A DNA stretch of 64,000 nucleotides from Paraspadella gotoi (lineage: Eukaryota > Chaetognatha). Position numbers and translations under genes: made by a program. Below the pieces are notes generated by a model that did not search any database, was not told the origin of the DNA, and saw only the letters and a program-made list of their open reading frames with translations. Below, piece after piece: positions 1-10,326 of this stretch (positions are counted from its first letter, which is position 1; each line of letters opens with the position of its first letter). Where the stretch lies: contig JBJCIZ010000028.1 in the NCBI GenBank assembly GCA_051294375.1, forward strand, positions 1,549,576-1,613,575, written 5' to 3'.

Positions 1-655
1 ACTTGTAATTACTTTTATTGCCGTCCAAAACGAGGGACCGTAGTTGATGATGAAATAGTTCGTCCGGGAGCTCATAAATGTCACACATTTTAACGTTGAG
101 TTCCAACAACACGTCATTGATTCTCGGGATAGTTCTCAATTTCCCGTTGACGGAAACGTCGCATTTTGTTAGACGACGTTGAAAAAGTTCATTGGGTAGG
201 CTCAACAAGTTGCAGTGGCTCAAAGTCAGTTCGCTCAGTCGGTCAGCGAACCCATCCGGAATGAGCATCAGCGGTCTATTTGACACAACCTCAACTTTCT
301 CCAGCGCGGGTAAGTTTCCTAACCAAGGAGGAAACAAGTAAAATTCGTCTTCTTTTTTTCGAAACGAAGTCACTTTGGAGAATTTTTTCATTTCCTCATC
401 CGAGTCGACGATTTCCATGGGACCGATAAAGTCGAAAGCTGTGATTTTGCTCGCCGTATCTTCGTCCACCTGCATCTTTAAAAACTTCAAATCTCTGACT
501 CCCAAGGATCGCAAGTCGAGCTGGAGTTTCGTGCCCATTTTGGGATTTTTAAGAATGACCCGTTCGATAAAGTCAGAGGTCAGACGGAAAACTCGGCAGT
601 TTCCGTCCGTAACAATAGAATCGCGGTGGAAATAGAGATATTCTTCGGGATCCAT
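1..655 (-). CDS. Leucine-rich-repeat protein, 5' part, runs off the window
   Basis: An open frame of 218 codons on the minus strand starts at the ATG at 655-653 and has no stop before the window edge, so the gene is partial. The first 100 or so residues are not recognised. The second half has leucine-rich repeat spacing: LSELTLSHCNLLSLPNELF is followed by weaker repeats ending in LPDELF and LRSLVLDGN. There is no signal peptide (it starts MDPEEYLYF), so a cytoplasmic LRR protein, perhaps a scaffold, is more likely than a receptor. No intron is seen in the visible part. The LRR call rests on motif spacing; the specific function is unknown. GC content is clearly above the flanking AT-rich DNA, as expected for coding sequence. 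Confidence 0.72.
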   Translation of the reverse strand, partial: MDPEEYLYFHRDSIVTDGNCRVFRLTSDFIERVILKNPKMGTKLQLDLRSLGVRDLKFLKMQVDEDTASKITAFDFIGPMEIVDSDEEMKKFSKVTSFRKKEDEFYLFPPWLGNLPALEKVEVVSNRPLMLIPDGFADRLSELTLSHCNLLSLPNELFQRRLTKCDVSVNGKLRTIPRINDVLLELNVKMCDIYELPDELFHHQLRSLVLDGNKSNYK

Positions 656-1184
656 GATTGTAATGGGAAAGAAAAGTTCTGCGCTCTAATGACCTTTTGG
701 TGGATTCAAATTTTTCATTAGTTTAACTGAAAAATTTATTTCTGTAAATGNNNNNNNNNNCATCGCGTCATATTTACGAACGGTGAGTCTAAAAGAATTT
801 GATCCAACTGTCTTTTTTTTTTCACAAGTCACGTTTTTCTCGATTTCATCGGTAAATATATATATATATATATCTAATCTAAAAAAAAAGAATGGAATTG
901 GAAACGAACTTTGTGCCTTTGATTCTGCATGTAGGGACTTACCTGAACCAGGGTAATGAGTTATTTTTTTTAAAAGAAGTCGATCTGTATATATATGTAG
1001 CTTCCAAATCCCTGGCACCAAAATTATTTTGACATCTCGCCGTCTTTTGTTCCCGATATATCAGATAGATTAATATGGCTCCCTCCTGTGATTAATCCTT
1101 TATTATTTACCTTTCATCTGGCTCTATATTCCGATGTTCTCTCAGTTTGATTTTATCTCGGTGCCAGGGTGTTCCTCTAATATC

Positions 1185-1223
<39 letters not shown>

Positions 1224-1262
1224 CCCATAGCAACTTGCTATAACTTTACTCTCTTACCAAAT
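656..1262. other. Non-coding stretch with a gap and (AT)n
   Basis: No gene is supported. The stretch holds a ten-base gap (751-760), two short AT microsatellites near 855-873 and 1184-1220, and otherwise AT-rich unique sequence. The promoter of the LRR gene should lie in its left end, but I see no clear TATA box. Confidence 0.5.
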
Positions 1263-1500
1263 TGAAGAGACAGTAAATATTGTTGTGTATTAGTGACAGA
1301 ACCGTTCAATATAAGCAGTCCCTGAGCTTCGGATCAGGCTGTAACACCGAGTTACAGGCGGGTTAGGCGCCCCATCCCTCTTAACTGCTAGGCGACCACC
1401 GGGCTAGAACCCAGGACTTTTGGGTTGGGAGGCGAATGACTTGCCCCCGGCACCAATGGCCGCTGAAGAACGGTTGAATGGTTGAATGGTCCACCATAAA
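1263..1500 (-). mobile_element. tRNA-derived SINE, family 1, copy 1
   Basis: About 238 bp, repeated at 6985, 7401 and 21483 and partly at 4746. On its own strand it carries a tRNA-like head with a B-box-like GGTTCTAGCCC, then a family-specific body ending in TTACTGTCTCTTCA. The head matches a polymerase III promoter layout, so a tRNA-derived SINE is the best reading. No flanking target duplication was resolved. Confidence 0.7.
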
Positions 1501-2351
1501 ATGTTGATTAAAATAATAATTTACTTAATACAATATTTAAAATTAGTTGAAACATAAATTATTAAATGGTATTATTTAATAGGCAAATAGATCGTCTGAC
1601 CAAAAATTTATTTATAGAGTTGCTCCTTATGGCATAAGTTATGCGCTACTAGAATATTCGTTTCATCTGGAATTTGTCAACCACCAGACAAATAGGATTT
1701 CTAAAGGATATTAGTAATTTTGTTAAAAATAGATGTCATTATCAATAATTAAAAAGAGGGGCGTCAATAAAAATTTTTTTTATAAGTTGCTACTTAACAA
1801 GATAACATTTTTTTATTTCCAATTTTTGTTATTTCTTTTTTCTTTTTCTTTTTATTTTGTCCTTTAATGTTGGTAATAAACGAAGAAAATATCGTCAGAC
1901 TCGATCCGGCGAGGATTTTTTTAAACCTTTGATAAACAATTTTGATATCATGTGCTTCGTTTTATCAGCTTTAAAAAAAAAAAGCGTTAAAAAAAAATAA
2001 CAAAGTCTAAAGATATAGAGAGGTGAGGCAGTAAGAGCAAACAGAAAAAGAAGAAAAAGAAAAAAAAAATATCAAAAGGGAAAAACTTATCGGGATAGTC
2101 TCGTTTCCAATTTTAAACCGGCTTGACGATAAACTGTAAAATAATGAGCCAATTTGAATTTCTCGGTTACTTATCACTTGAATTGTTAGCCGTCGACAAG
2201 GGCGGCGAGAGAAATGGCGGGCCCCTCCACCGGCCCCCTGGTCGCTCCTCCCCGCTCTCCATAATTTTAGTTTTTAGTTTTCGTTTACCGACTTTTCTGC
2301 CTTCTGTCTTTTGTAGTGATGTAATATCACTACCCGTTGGATACGACTGTT

Positions 2352-2560
2352 CCGTCCTTCAGCGCCGTAATAGCGCACTGGGCTAATGTTTCATCTCCGA
2401 ACCCAATGGTCCCAGGTTCTATCCCTGGTCGGAACCGTTCTTGCCTACCGCCGGATCCGAAGTTCCGGAAAGAAAGGCAACAGACGGAAAAATCTCCCAG
2501 AACCATTGGGCACACACTATCCACTATCCAGTATCCACACTCACAGAGAGGCATGGCGAC
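2352..2560 (+). mobile_element. tRNA-derived SINE, family 2
   Basis: A tRNA-like head (A-box region AATAGCGCACTGGGC, B-box-like GGTTCTATCCC) is followed by a body that recurs in inverse orientation at 20488-20575. This GC-rich island yields several short reading frames on both strands; none is conserved or plausible as a gene. The GC-rich stretch just upstream (2190-2350) shares sequence with 20727-20830 and may be part of a larger repeat. Confidence 0.6.
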
Positions 2561-2821
2561 CCTCTCCTCTCGGTCACTTCACTTAATTTTAAAAAAAAAA
2601 TTGTAAAAAATTTTCGTTTTAGCAGGTGCTCAATTAAAATCTTTGTCCCTTGGGACTTAGCGAGAGAGGCGAGGCTACCCTTATTATAAAATTTAAATCA
2701 ACAAAGATTTTCTAATTCTTCATTGTTTATACACATTATTTTTTAACAATGGTAGAAGATCAAATTACAATTTACATAACGGTTAATAAAATCATTCTTC
2801 GGCGATTCTGTCGTGCCATCA

Positions 2822-3305
2822 TCAAGGGCATCTGAAAGACGCGGAGTTGCAGGATCCTTGACAACAATTGTCCGTGGAATCGCAATAAATGCCAGAACTG
2901 AGACAGCGACGCTGGGAAGGGATAGAAACGTAATTAATGCAACGTCGGGCCCGGTTAGTAATTTGATTGGTGACCCTATGGGCCCCGATAAACGGGCATT
3001 CTCGATAAAAACTGTAAAGTGATGAAAATTGAAGACAGTCGCGGAAAAGAGAGACAAATTGCACCTTTTTGGGAAAAGCTTCATTGATTTTATCTCGTAG
3101 TAACACACGAATAGGCGCTTGTTTCGACGCTCGCAAATTATTGCCAATGTTTCCCTATAAAAATATTATATTTAATATTCAATAATAAAGTTAGTTAACA
3201 ACGTCTATTGTCTAGCAATTTACTCACTCTGTTGAAGATCAAAGCTTCGGCTCCAAGGACAATACAGACGACGACGATGATAACGAAAACTTTCATTTTC
3301 TTCAT
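2822..3305 (-). CDS. Secreted cystine-knot (knottin) peptide precursor, three exons
   Basis: Model: exon 1 3305-3228, exon 2 3154-3065, exon 3 2911-2822 (stop included); 85 residues, both introns phase 0. Exon 1 encodes a signal peptide: a basic start, a long run of I and V, then LGAEA. Exon 2 encodes a basic propeptide ending in two lysines. Exon 3 opens with two arginines and encodes a 27-residue mature region with cysteine spacing C-x6-C-x5-CC-x3-C-x6-C, the classic inhibitor cystine knot frame. Signal, pro and mature parts thus sit in separate exons with a tetrabasic processing site at the last junction. Donor 2 (GTGCAA) is weak, but the intron ends in a good CCCTTCCCAG and contains TACTAAC. 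Intron 2 is 153 nt, in frame and stop-free, so retention would still give an open protein. Knottins act as ion-channel ligands, protease inhibitors or antimicrobials; which applies here is unknown. Confidence 0.68.
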
Positions 3306-3705
3306 ATTAGTAACTAACTATTAATAATATTTGGTCTCATATTCAGTAAAACATGTGATTTTGTGAACTTTATTAAAATCTTATCACAATTACTGTTTGA
3401 TTGCTGAGCTTTTTATAATGGTGGTTTGAGTTTTACAATTTATGTATAATTAAACACGGCAAAAAAGAGTTAAAACTCTCTTAAATTAGTAGTTTTTTCT
3501 TTACGATTTTTATTTAAACAAAATAAAAAAACTATAAAAAGTATTTGAATTTTAACCAGTCCGAAACGAAAAATAATAAATTTACGACAAATTCAACTGA
3601 TTCCACAAAAATTAATCGAGCTAATAAATTCTAATTTTTGTCAGTTTGCAAGAAACGAGTTTTTAGAAAAACGATGAGAGAGAAGCCACTCGCCTGACAA
3701 GTGTA

Positions 3706-3860
3706 TATCAGCCCAATCACAGTTGCTTAGGATCGAGCATTCTATCTATCTGAACACCTTGGGTTCGCGCCCCATGAATGTCAATACTAGTAAGCGGGAC
3801 GGGAAGGCTAACCTACCTTCATGCTGTCATGGCAGATTACAGTCCGATCTGTATATTTGA
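3706..3860 (+). mobile_element. tRNA-like SINE fragment, family 3
   Basis: Contains a tRNA-like block with B-box GGGTTCGCGCCC and an upstream A-box-like TTGCTTAGGATCGAGC. It does not fold as an intact tRNA gene in the flanks I can read, so a SINE head is preferred. Single copy in the window. Confidence 0.45.
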
Positions 3861-4531
3861 AGTTTGCGTTTGTTCGTTTCGAAACAGAAATAAAAGAAGC
3901 TAGAAAACAGATTTTAATAAGCAACAAAACGTTTGCATTTTGAAGTAAAAAAAGTTTATTAATCTATTCAAGAAAGTTAGGATAACGTAGTAGCTAGTGG
4001 GGGTTTTAAATATTACTTTAAATATTATTTTGAAGTTATGAGAGATCAATCAGATGAATATGGTCGATGACGTCGAAAGGTGAATCCAACGAAAATCCAA
4101 AAAAATTTGTATTGAAGTTTTGATTTTCAAACTTCTTCTCAGGTAAGAAATTGAGATTTTTTATGGTCATTTCTTTAACTTTTTATAGAGATTGTAAGAT
4201 ATAGACAATATTGCTACGGAATAAAATCTATTATAACTTGATATGGTTAACTGAAGAAGGAAAGTAAGAGAGGAAGAGTGGGAACAAAGGGAGAGACAGA
4301 GAGAGACAGAGAGAAAAAAAAAGAGAGAGAAGAAATATAGGAAAAGTAGAAAAGAAAGATGCGAAAAAAAAATAAACTTTTTGAGAATTTTTTGTTTGTT
4401 TCTGCGCTCATGCAAAAAACAAAAAACCAAATTATCAAAATTTAATTTTTATTGTAAGAAAATATGTAATAAAATAAAATTGATTTAAATTCATGAATTA
4501 CTAAAAACTAAGTCATAAATTACTATTTTTT

Positions 4532-5061
4532 TTATATATTTCTGCATGTGGCTTTTTCTGCCGAGACGCATCTCAGTTCAATCTTGTCAAATTTATCTCC
4601 TTCATTACAAATCCAGGTTCTTCCTTGTCCTACATCGTGACAACTGCCAAGGGTAAGAAAGAGAGATGTCGCTTTAATAAAAGATAAGTGTCATTGGGAA
4701 TTTTATTTTTTCAGCCTCAAAAGACCAAACTAATACTCATAATATTATGGTGGACTAAAAATCTACCAACCCTTCATCAGTCGTCATTGGTGCAGGATGC
4801 AAGTCATTCGCCTCTCAACCCAAAGGTTAAGAAATAGGGATAAACATTAAATAAGAAGAAATGAGGCGCTACCAGAAAATAGTGCCGAAACTTACTAGTA
4901 ATATTTTCTGCAATTGCTCTCGTGAGGGACGGTCATGCCGCCATGTTTACAAGCGCCCATTCCGGATGTGACGACAGCGCTGCCGCCGCCGCCGCCGCCG
5001 CCGCTGCCAGACCCGTCAGCGCCGCCAATGATGCTGCTGCCATCGCTGCCATCGCTTTTTA
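4532..5061 (-). CDS. Chitin-binding (peritrophin-A/CBM14) protein, last two exons
   Basis: Exons 5061-4896 and 4643-4532 (stop TAA at 4534-4532), joined between TA|GTAAGT and TTGGCAG|T. The upstream exon starts after TTCAG in phase 1 and encodes a Ser/Asp/Gly linker with a run of glycines, then the start of a CBM14 domain. The joined domain has six cysteines spaced C-x12-C-x5-C-x10-C-x12-C-x7-C, with the family signature of a histidine-glycine start, PHESNC and an aromatic triplet YYY before the third cysteine. CBM14 domains bind chitin in cuticle, gut lining or shell. The 5' exons, including any signal peptide, were not found: a 1.7 kb transposon begins 46 bp upstream, and no convincing exon lies between it and the next gene. 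The gene may be complete with a long intron, or broken. Confidence 0.62.
4746..4828 (+). mobile_element. SINE family 1, 5' fragment
   Basis: Only the tRNA-like head of the family-1 element is present, starting at the TATTATGGTGGACTAAAAATC border and ending at CCCAACCCAAAGG-like sequence before the B box. It lies in the 5' half of the sequence between the two visible exons of the chitin-binding gene. Confidence 0.6.
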
Positions 5062-5106
5062 CTGAAGTTAGAAACACTTAGTTCATTTTTATATTATTTT
5101 ATTATA

Positions 5107-6818
5107 TACAGATCTGCTCAAAAAAAGTTTAACAGTTATGATAAAAGCATTTTATTTCGTTATTTGAAGGAAAATAGTACTTTTTAGGACTCAGTTAGTT
5201 AATACGTTGTCAGACCACTATTTGCTTCCAGCACCACCTCCCTGCAATGAGGTAGAGGCTGCACAATTATGAAGGATTCAGCTCCCCAAATTCATTTCTA
5301 AAATTTTTAGTCGGATCTGCTTTCAGCAGCTCCCGACTCTATAGTTCACTTTGTCGGTCCGTCGGTCCGCCCCCTCAATCTTGTTTTATATCATGTCAGA
5401 ACATCGAATTATGATAAATTATGCAAAAAAAACGATGTCCGTCCGTCCGTCCATCCTACCTTAGCAAAAAACACCTATTACTCGTGATTGGATGGATGGA
5501 TTGGAATAAAATTTTGTGTGTGGGTAGGGAAGTATGTGATTGAGCTGGATATGAAGCTTCGATGGAATCGTCCGAGTAGAAATGAGTTTAAATGGAAAAA
5601 ACAAAAAAATATATTTCACTATTTGAACACCAATTACTCATGAGTGGATGGGGCGATTGACTTAAAATTTTGTATTTGGGTGGAAAAGTGTGTGATTAAA
5701 CTGGAAATCAAGTTTTGATGGAATCGTTTGAGTGGAAATAAGTTTAAATTAAAAAAACAAAGAACCTGTTTCACTAATTGATTATGCTTTTATTTTCTTT
5801 TTATTTTAAATGTAAATACAATATGTATTAATTAATCAAACAATTAATTAGTTAATTAATCAATTAGTCAATTAATTAATCAATAATTAATTAATCAGTT
5901 AATTAATCAATCAAAACAAAGATTTTGGATCAAATTAATTGCATAATTGCATAATTAATTAAATAATTAATTTGAATAAATTAATTATTAATTAAATAAT
6001 TAATTAATTAATTAATTACCGATAATGATCGTGGGCAGATCCGAAATTGCTTGCTCAAACTTGTTTAGATTTTGTTGACTGTCATGGCGTTATGCTATCC
6101 CTTTTCATCCTTGACCAAACATTTTCGATGAAGTTGCAGTCAGGTGAATTTCCGGGCCAACTTTGAGCACCTCGATCCCATTTTCCTCATGACATTTTTG
6201 AGTGGTTTTAGCTTTGTATCCAAGAGCTCTATCCTCCATGAAAAGCCGCCCATTCACTGTTCAACGACTGGCAACACTTCCTCTTCTCTCCATTTTTTTC
6301 CCCAACTGGCTTGCAGAAGCCTTACAATCTTGAATTGCGAGACTATCCACGTCATCGTTCTCACTCTCTGTGGACATGCGAGGACGCCTGCTTCCAACAG
6401 CTCGTCCAAGGTGTCCAGTTGCTTCAAATTTGTTGACAACTCTGCAGATGGTTGTTAGAGGGAAATGAAACTGTTTGGTGATCCTATATCTTGACAAACC
6501 CGCCTTCCAAAGCTATTGCAGCTTTCTTTTTGGGGATCAGCTGTTTTGAAGTTTCGGGGGTAAAAAAATACAAAAAAAAAAAAAAAAAACAAAGATGGAT
6601 AAAAATTGTTTTCCGCAAAAAAAAAAAAGGAAATTGTAAGACAGAATTTCGATCCTTTTTTTATTTTAGCACAGCTTCTATAATATTTAGCCTAAAAACC
6701 TCGTCATGGGCTCGGATGAAAGATATTTGTCTGGCTTTCAACTGAACCCAAATTTTAATTAATAGGACGACAGAGACAAGCGAGATAGTAGGGGGTTCAA
6801 ATTTTGAGCAGATCTGTA
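5107..6818 (-). mobile_element. Tc1/mariner transposon remnant with nested insertion
   Basis: Terminal inverted repeats CAGATCTGCTCAAA at 5109 and TTTGAGCAGATCTG ending at 6816, each flanked by TA, give a 1708 bp element with the expected TA target duplication. Minus-strand fragments of a transposase remain: a helix-turn-helix region around 6261-6497 (ICRVVNKFEATG, then RRP) and the C-terminal D34D/E neighbourhood near 6110-6230. The catalytic core between them is deleted or frameshifted, so it cannot be autonomous. The left half (about 5316-6075) is replaced by an unrelated dispersed repeat. Confidence 0.8.
5316..6075 (+). repeat. Dispersed element with internal tandem units, nested in Tc1
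   Basis: Begins near TCGGATCTGCTTTCAGCAG and ends near GTGGGCAGATCCGAAATTG. It contains GTCGGTCC/GTCCGTCC runs, then about two diverged 150 bp units (ACTCGTGATTGGATGGATGG, AAAATTTTGTGTGTGGGTAG, GGATATGAAGCTTCGATGG), then a TTAATTAA-rich stretch. Related copies lie at 8500-8930 (-), 47820-48110 (+), 53275-53430 (+) and 55540-56590 (-). No reading frame is visible, so it is non-autonomous. Confidence 0.6.
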
Positions 6819-6984
6819 TAATATTTTTATATTATTATTATTTTTACTATTAAAATGGTCCCGAATTTTTACATTCTCCGTGTTTACTAGAAATAGAATT
6901 ATAAAATTGACTAGAAAGGAAGATTAGGAAGTAAAAATGTTACATTAATCGCAGGTATTTGGTTTATTCCTTTTTTCTAATTAT

Positions 6985-7212
6985 TGAAGAGACAGTAATT
7001 ATTGTTATGAGTTAGTGACAGAACCGTTCAATATAAGCAGTCCCTGAGCTTCGGATCAGGCTGTAACTCCGTGTTACAGGCGGGTTAAGCGCCACGTCGC
7101 TCTTAACTGCTTGGCGGCCACCGGGCTAGAACCCTTTGGGTTGGGAGGCAAATGTCTTGTCTCCGGCACCAATGGTTGCTGATGAATGGTTGGTGGATTT
7201 TAGTCCACCATA
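6985..7212 (-). mobile_element. SINE family 1, copy 2
   Basis: Full-length copy in the same orientation as copy 3, which starts 190 bp later. The pair is separated by a short GTTGTTGTT-rich spacer holding the duplicated phrase GAGGCATGTCGCCTGA. Confidence 0.7.
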
Positions 7213-7400
7213 CATCCCCCCCTCCCGTAGGGAGAAGTCTGTTGCGTCTCTTCAGTGAATTGTTGTTGTTGGTGGAAAGTTCGTCACCAAGTTGAGGCAT
7301 GTCGCCTGATGTGTTGTGGGCGAAAAGTGCATCGCCAGGTTGAGGCATGTCGCCTGAAAGTGTTGTTGTTGCTGTTGTGTTCGGAAGTCGGGCTCACCAA

Positions 7401-7634
7401 TGAAGAGACAGTAATTATTGTTATGCGTTAGTGACAGAACCGTTCAATATAAGCAGTCCCTGAGCTTCGGATCAGGCTGTAACACCGTGTTACAGGCGGG
7501 TTAAGCGCCCCATCCCTCTTAACTGCCAGACGACCACCGGGCTAGAACCCCGGACCTTTTGGTTGGGAGGCAAATGTCTTGCCTCCGGCACCAATGGTCG
7601 CTGATGAATGGTTGGTGGATTTTAGTCCACCATA
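7401..7634 (-). mobile_element. SINE family 1, copy 3
   Basis: Full-length copy with the same borders (TGAAGAGACAGTAATTATTG to TTTTAGTCCACCATA). It is followed by an (AAAG)n tract at 7656-7717. Confidence 0.7.
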
Positions 7635-7655
7635 TTATCTTTTTATTAATAAAAA

Positions 7656-7659
7656 AGGA

Positions 7660-7715
<56 letters not shown>

Positions 7716-7717
7716 AA
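7656..7717 (+). repeat. (AAAG)n microsatellite
   Basis: About 14 perfect GAAA units just downstream of the third SINE copy. Confidence 0.9.
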
Positions 7718-7815
7718 AAAAAAGAGAGAGAAACCCAAACTAAATATTCAAAGTTGCAAAAGCGGACTTTAATAAACAGATGGACAGACAGACAGACAGA
7801 TAGACCCGTCTAACT

Positions 7816-10268
7816 TTAACCTATTTTTTCTTTGATCCAATACAGATACGGAACAACTTCGGTGAACATTCCGGGGACTCTTGAATTGGCGGTACCGCAG
7901 TCTGGCGGACCGTAAGAGACAATGCCAACGACGGCATAGTCGCCTGCTTTGTTTTTGCAAGCCAACGGTCCTCCCGAATCTCCCTGCGTTATGGTTAGAC
8001 GAGTTTTAAGTATAATATTTCCAAAACTATAATAATTATCCATATACATTGGTTATCATTATTAAATTCCTGCAATTATGAAACAATTTAAAAACTTAAC
8101 TTTAGATGTAAATTGGCTGGACAACCTAAAAGAAAAAAAACTTTAAATAACAAAAAAATACAAACAAAAACAATAGGAACTGCAAGAACCAAATAAAATA
8201 CATCGAGAAAAAAACAACTATAATAACCGCCGCAGCCAGAACAACCAGAAACAGCGAAATATTGTCGTGCTGTACTTTAAAAGTAAAAACATTAACATCC
8301 AAACTCGACCTGACAAGCTGACCAACTTCCTGGATTTCCAAATCCCAAAATATTATCGGCAAAGGATCTCCAACTCCAGGGAAATCTCCAGGCTTGATCC
8401 CAAATCTTTCTGAGGGGAGATTCTTCCCAAATGTCGCCTTCAGCCTTGTAAAATGTATTTATTTTTATTAATATAATTATTGTTATTATTATTAGGAAAC
8501 GAATTTGAGCAAACAATGTCGGATCAAGTGATTGAATAAATAATCAATTAATTAATTATTGTTGGATTAAATCAACGACTTAATTCTTTGTGACGATCGT
8601 CACTAAATAATAATTAAATAAATTGTTGTAGTTGTTGCAGTTGCAGTTGTTGCAGCTTGCTTTTACATTTAACATGAAAGCATTTAAACTCATTTCTACA
8701 TGGACGATTCAATCAAAATTTGATTTCCATCTCAATCACAAAATTCAATTCCTCCCTCACATTTAAAATTTAACGTGATGAACTAATGAGTAAATGGCGT
8801 TCAAAGCTAAAGGGAGACAGAAAGACGGATATCATTTTTCTTGCATTGTTCTGAGATGATTTAGAATTGTATGGGCGGACCGATGGACCGACAAAGTGAA
8901 TCCTAGAACCGGAATCTGCTTTAAGAAGTTCCGTCTAAAAAAGTCATTAAATTGGAACAGATTTAAAAAAATCCAAGTTTTTACCAATCGCTTTTGTTTA
9001 TCATATAACAATTCCAAACAACCTTTCTTAGTTGATCCGGAACGCTGCCTCTGCCCTCGGCGTCCTTGTCTATGTATCCCCAACCAGAGAGGACGCAGTT
9101 TTCTGCGCCTCGGAAATCATCTCCGAGTTTGGGCAGACAAGCCGTTCCTACGTTGGGACCTGAAGTGGTTTTAAGAATTTTTACCTTATGAAATTGGTAC
9201 AACCAATATAAAAATTATCCATTTATTTAATAAATAAGCTTTCTTGTCCCTGACTTTTGGACAGGCTTTGGTGGTTTAAGGCCTCCATCACACTTACAAG
9301 ATACTAACATAGCAGGTTTCTGCAAGCTTTCAATCAAGACTCTCTCACAGTCTTGTTTATTCACTTACAATGAAGACAGCATTGTGAAAACAGCATTGAG
9401 GAAAGGCGGAGCGCATTTGGCTTGCCAGGACCGTAGAGCATCACATCATCACTGCAGGGTCAGACTCCGTCATGGTCAAGAGCTGGGTTATTAGCGGAAA
9501 CCGGAGAACTGCCGATGTTATTAGCGGAGCCTGACGTCTCGGCGGTTCAAAAATATCATTTACCTTTCCTAATTTACATATCCGGTCAAAATTTTGTGAA
9601 ATTGTTCCAACCAATACAAAAATTATAATAATTTTTTACCAGCTTATTTCATTAGATTTTTGTGAATATTTAACAATTTAAGATATTTATATACATATTA
9701 AGGATATTTTAGCGCATGAAAATAGTGTTGAAAAAAAAATGAGTTGGTGAGATATAAAAATTGTGCAGATCAAAACTTATAAAAGAGAGAAATAACGCAA
9801 ATCACAACGTCCAAAAATTTACTATTTGGTAAAAAATTTTTTTTTTTTAAATAATATTATTTCAGTTTGTATCGTGATAGGAATTTTAAATGAAATAATT
9901 AAATAATAAAAATTAAATGACAACTTTTTAAAAAAACAATAAAACCTGTGACGTCCACGGGTCGGTCCAACTTCAGCAGAGCGATGTCATATCCGTCATA
10001 AAAAGCATCAATATTGAATCTTTCATGAAGGTAAAGTTCGGAGATTTCAAAATCTTGGACGGGTTCACCCGTTGATCCGAGTTTCCATTCACCAAGACGA
10101 ACCTTCGCGAAAATATGCTCGTCTTTGGTTTTTTTTCTCTCAAGTAATAAAATAATAAAATAATAAAATACAATAGAAAGAAATAATTAGATAGAGATTA
10201 CACATGGGAGTACAGGTACAGTATTTTTATTTATAACCAATATTTCGATCCATTGGACAGATGATTTT

Positions 10269-10326
<58 letters not shown>

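Noticed and set aside
3706-3860. Functional tRNA genes at this and other B-box blocks (2352, 23240, 25697, 54388)
   Set aside because: None shows a paired seven-base acceptor stem and cloverleaf that I can draw; they are followed by SINE-type bodies or are repeated.
4895-5077. Start of the chitin-binding gene inside the frame upstream of 5061
   Set aside because: The frame has no ATG before the domain, and TTCTAACTTCAG at 5073-5062 is a typical acceptor, so this is an internal exon.
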